Source: Euryodendron excelsum
Taxonomy: Eukaryota > Streptophyta > Magnoliopsida > Ericales > Pentaphylacaceae
Length of the DNA stretch: 64,000 bases
Assembly (NCBI GenBank): GCA_033060915.1
Contig: CM065394.1
Span: 22,919,001-22,983,000 of the forward strand
Reading direction: 5' to 3'
Part shown: positions 60,861 to 64,000 of the stretch, piece by piece
How positions within the stretch are numbered: position 1 is the stretch's first letter
Layout: the number at the start of each line of letters is the position of its first letter
The notes under the pieces: model-generated
Told to the model about the DNA's origin: nothing
The model's input: only the letters and a program-made list of their open reading frames with translations
The model's database searches: none
Made by a program: the position numbers and the translations under genes

Positions 60861-61152
60861 TGAATCGAAGCAACGCAGGGTTGAATCTCAGTGGATTGTG
60901 GCAGCAAGGCCACTCTACCACTTACAATACCTCATCGCGTATTTAAGTCGTCTACAAAGGATTCGACTTACCGCTCGATAGGAATTATACTTCAAGGTGG
61001 CTCACACAGCTCATATGCCATGCGAGCTTTACCAATGACACGTGCCTTTTGGGGCCGAATGGCCCTTTTTGAGGGTTGGCAAACTGGGGGTGGGCACATG
61101 CATCGCTTCTAGCTCAGATTTTGACTTAGAAGCTTTCAGTCATAATCCTGAA
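60861..61152 (-). rRNA. 26S rRNA gene, 3' end of the upstream unit (pseudogene)
   Basis: The minus strand shows GACTTAAATACGCGATGAGG, TTGTAAGTGGTAGAGTGGCC and CCACTGAGATTCAACCCTGC, the known 26S 3' end, here with transitions. Upstream it reaches GGATTATGACTGAAAGC near 61152, where a LINE interrupts it. It shows that at least two rDNA units once lay head to tail here. Confidence 0.93.
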
Positions 61153-61957
61153 GTGGCTTTGCCTTCTTGGGAAGTTTATCAACCGGCCATTTATTTTGAG
61201 AATCTACCCAAGTTTTGCTCCCATTGTAAGATTATTGGGCACTCAGTCCGTGCTTGCAAAGTCTTGGAGAATTTGAAGGCCAAAGGGGCTGCTTAAGCTC
61301 CTAATCCTCATAAGACTACAACGAATAATGGCTCAGCCTTGCAACAATAGTCTCTGGTTTCGGGTTCAACTATGCCAGATTCAGCTAAGCATTAACAGCC
61401 TCATGCTTTAACTGGTAATAAATTTCAAGTCTTGGTTGACGACGGGATAGATGTGATTCAGACTGCTGATGATCAATCATAGCAGATAGCTAGGACAAAG
61501 AATGTGCAGTAAAAACAGAAAATTCCAGGGGCAGAAATAGTTGATAAGATGGGGCAGATTGCTAACTCAAATTAGCCTGGGCATAGGGGCGATTCTGGTC
61601 AGGATCAGTTACAGCTCAATGTCATGGCAGATAGCAACCTCCTTTCAGGTTTGGATCGGATTCCACAGATTGGGAATGTTCTTAGACAATATGGGGCAAG
61701 CTCAACCCCTAAGGACGGACAAAATTGAGCCTGTTGAGCAAGCCAATAATAAATCTGTTAAGCAGGCTATCGATAAGGCAAATATGCAGGATAACCCCCT
61801 CACTTTGGGCTCTCTTCAAAAACAGAAAGCTCGAGGTACTGGGGCATCTGATATGAAGAAAAGGAAGACCAAGATTCAGGTGGCTAAGTCAGGTGCTTCC
61901 AAGGCAAGGGCAGACTTTTGTGCGGATATGGGGAGTGGCACCCCCAAGCGCCCCAAC
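61153..61957 (+). pseudogene. LINE 2 ORF1 C-terminal part (zinc-knuckle protein), broken
   Basis: ORF1 proteins bind the element RNA. The frame opens with LPSWEVYQPAIYFENLPKF and a zinc knuckle CSHCKIIGHSVRAC (CX2CX4HX4C, bases 61216-61257). It then meets stops at about 61294, 61348, 61393, 61480, 61510 and 61573. Most are TAA or TAG where glutamine codons would fit, the pattern expected from C to T change. A frame shift near 61700 precedes the ORF2 start. Confidence 0.75.
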
Positions 61958-61959
61958 TT

Positions 61960-64000
61960 ATGATAACGTCCACTTGGAATATCAGAGGTTTTAACAAGCC
62001 TCTGAAACACAAGAGGGTTTTAGCCCACTTGAAGAAGCATAAAGTAAACATTATGGGGATCTTGGAAACTAAACTCAAAAGACAAGATAGCAAGGATCTT
62101 GTGAAGCACAAATTTAGGAGATGGGCATCTTTAGATAATTTCCACAAACATCAGGCAGGTCAAATTCTTGTCCTCTGGAATCCTACTAAGGTCAGACTAG
62201 ATGTTGTGGATTGCTCTGATAAGGTAATTCATTGTCATGCCACTTGTTTGATTTCGAGGGAAAAGTTTTATTTGAGCTTCATTTATGGTTTCAACACCGT
62301 TGTAGGTAGGTGGCCTCTTTGGAACAATTTGACCAATTTTAGCTCATCTTTGGATTCTCCTTGGATCACTCTCGGAGACTTCAACAATGTTTTGCACTTT
62401 AAGGAGAAAATTAATGGGATGCTTGTTAGCAATTACCAGATCAGTGACTTTGTTCAATGTTGCAACTCCACTGGCTTAATAGATTCAAATTTCTCTGGGT
62501 CTTTTTTAACTTGGACTAATAACTCTACATGGTGCAAGCTCGATAGGGTCTGGTTAATGAGCATTGGATTCAGTTGGGGCTGAGAGTCCGTGCAAATTTT
62601 GAGCTTCCTAGTTTTGTTTCAGATCATTCCCTAGTTCTGATCACGTTGTTTGATGATTTGCAGCAGAGGGCTAGCTCTTTCAAATTCTTCAATATGTGGT
62701 CTAAACATGAAGAATTCTTGGGCACTGTTGAGAATTCTCGAAAAATGCATATTAGAGGTAGTAGGATGTTCAGGCTTTGCAGGAAATTGAAGTCTTTGAA
62801 AGAGCCCTTGAAGATGCTCAACAAAAAAAATTTCCCTCATATTTTAGAAAGGGCCAATGTAGCCGAAGAGGAACTTCTTGCTACCCAGCAACAGCTTCAT
62901 GACCACCCATTAGATTGCAATCTGCAAAATACGATGGCTGCCATGAAGATTAAGGCCTTTAATCTAGCAGAAGTAGACAAAAGCTATTGCTCTTAACTAA
63001 CTAAATCTAGATTTTTACAGAATAGTGATCGAGGGACTAAGTTCTTTCATGATCTGATCAAAAGTAGTAGATCCTGGAACCATATTGATTGCATTTCTCT
63101 TACAGATGGGAGCAGGTCCACCTCTGAAAATCAAGTTATTGATGCTTTTTTTGTAGTTTTATAAAGACTTATAGGGTACTAAATTGTCTTGTGCTAGATT
63201 AGACAAGGATGTTGTTTTGGAAGGCAATCTTTTAGAGGCAAATCATGCTAATAACCCTATTAGAGTAGTTACTGATGAGGAAATCAAATCTTCCCTTTTC
63301 AGTATTAGGGAGGCCAAAGCTCTTGGGCCTGATGGTTTTACCTCATGCTTTTTTAAGAAAGCTTGGGACATCATTGGCAATGATTTTTGTGGAGTAGTTA
63401 AGGAATTCTTTGCTTTGGGTCAACTTCTAATATAGATCAATCCTTCTGTGTTGGCATTGATTCCAAAAACTAAAGAAGTAGCTAAAGTCGAGGACTTTCA
63501 GCCCACAGCTTGTTGTAATGTCACGTATAAGGAAATTTCTAAAATTATTGCCTCCAGATTAGCTCCCATCTTGGTTGATATTGTGGACCCTGTTCAAGCA
63601 GCTTTTGTTCAAAAGAGAAGCATGATTGAAAAATCTTCTTGCTTCAAGAATTGCTAAGGCAATATGGCTGCAAAAGATCATCTCCTGGATGCATCTTGAA
63701 GTTGATTTGAAAAAGGCGTTTGATTCGGTGGACTGGACTTTTGTCCAAGATCTCCTCATTGCCCTTAGATTCCCTCCTATTTTTGTGGGATAAATCATGA
63801 GTTGCATATCTACCACCTCTTATTCCCTATCATTCAATGGGTCTTTGCATGGTTTTTTTGAAGGCAAGAGAGGTCTCAGGCACGGAGACCCCCTCTCCCC
63901 ATATTTATTTGTGCTTTGCTTGGAATACCTTTCTCGTGGTCTTGGTAAATTGAAGCATAATGCTGATTTTAATTTTCACCCAAAATGTAGAGGTTCAAAA
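61960..64000 (+). pseudogene. LINE 2 ORF2 (endonuclease-reverse transcriptase), broken and cut by the window
   Basis: The start is MITSTWNIRGFN at 61960. Endonuclease motifs follow: WNIRGFN, GILETKLKRQ, FNTVVGRWPLWNN, PWITLGDFNNVL and, after a frame shift near 62575, SDHSLVL. The linker runs to about 63170 with a stop at 62995 where LINE 1 also has a stop (a glutamine codon in both ancestors). The reverse transcriptase follows: AKALGPDGFTSCFFKKAW, a stop at 63433, LALIPKTKEVAKVEDFQP, IASRLAPILVD, VQAAFVQKRSM, a frame shift near 63640, VDLKKAFDSVDW (catalytic aspartate motif) and GLRHGDPLSPYLFVLCLEYL. The FADD box would lie beyond the edge. It is better preserved than LINE 1 but cannot be active. 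Confidence 0.88.

Larger units (their letters stand above)
61153..64000 (+). mobile_element. LINE 2 (L1 clade) in the 26S gene, 5'-truncated
   Basis: It starts inside ORF1 at the 26S junction and continues past the right edge. ORF1 tail and ORF2 follow in order on the plus strand, opposite to the rRNA gene. Protein fragments resemble LINE 1 closely enough to be the same family. 5' truncation is typical of LINE insertions. The target duplication cannot be tested because the 3' end is outside. Confidence 0.85.

Noticed and set aside
34950..64000. R1/R2-type rDNA-specific elements
   Set aside because: ORF2 has an N-terminal apurinic-type endonuclease and L1-like motifs, the target duplication is 15 bp with an A-rich tail, and the two sites differ, so site-specific rDNA elements are not supported.

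Overview
The window looks like plant nuclear DNA from a flowering plant. It has a gene with plant-type introns, telo-box and site II promoter motifs, Tat/Ogre-type Ty3/gypsy LTR retrotransposons, a Sirevirus-like Ty1/copia fragment, L1-type LINEs, and a decayed 18S-5.8S-26S ribosomal DNA unit. I cannot name the species. The first six bases are a HindIII site, so the window may start at a clone end. The only clearly host protein gene is at the left edge; nearly everything else is transposon or decayed rDNA.

Layout. 1-2460: 5' half of a minus-strand nuclear gene for a mitochondrial glycine-rich RNA-binding protein, with promoter, a 2-kb 5'UTR intron and the start of the RRM. 2461-5110: AT-rich intergenic DNA. 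5111-28082: a plus-strand Tat/Ogre-like element. Its 5' LTR (5111-18740) is split by two minus-strand solo LTRs (7052-11852, 13691-18299). After it come a primer-binding site, a leader, a broken gag, a region with no recognisable pol, an antisense coding remnant and a 3' LTR truncated at both ends. 28083-32597: AT-rich DNA without supportable genes.

32598-61152 is a minus-strand rDNA array fragment blown apart by transposons. Read on its own strand it runs: 26S 3' end of one unit (61152-60861), intergenic spacer with Pol I promoter (near 59180), external spacer, 18S in three pieces (57634-56691, 51995-51822, 34949-34407), ITS1, 5.8S, ITS2 and the first 1.2 kb of the next 26S (33785-32598). 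A LINE (34950-51821, flanked by a 15-bp target duplication) sits in the 18S gene. It carries a Sirevirus 3' end (about 35620-39143) and a solo LTR (41733-51602), which itself contains another solo LTR (43875-49004). A further solo LTR (51996-56690) splits the 18S gene a second time. A second LINE (61153 to beyond the right edge) interrupts the upstream 26S gene.

Five solo LTRs of one family, each 4.6-5.1 kb and each with a matching 5-bp target duplication (one has a single mismatch), can be defined to the base. Together with the rDNA they record a sequence of insertions, LTR-LTR recombination and cytosine-deamination decay. No transposon here appears able to move: each reading frame has stops, frameshifts or deletions.
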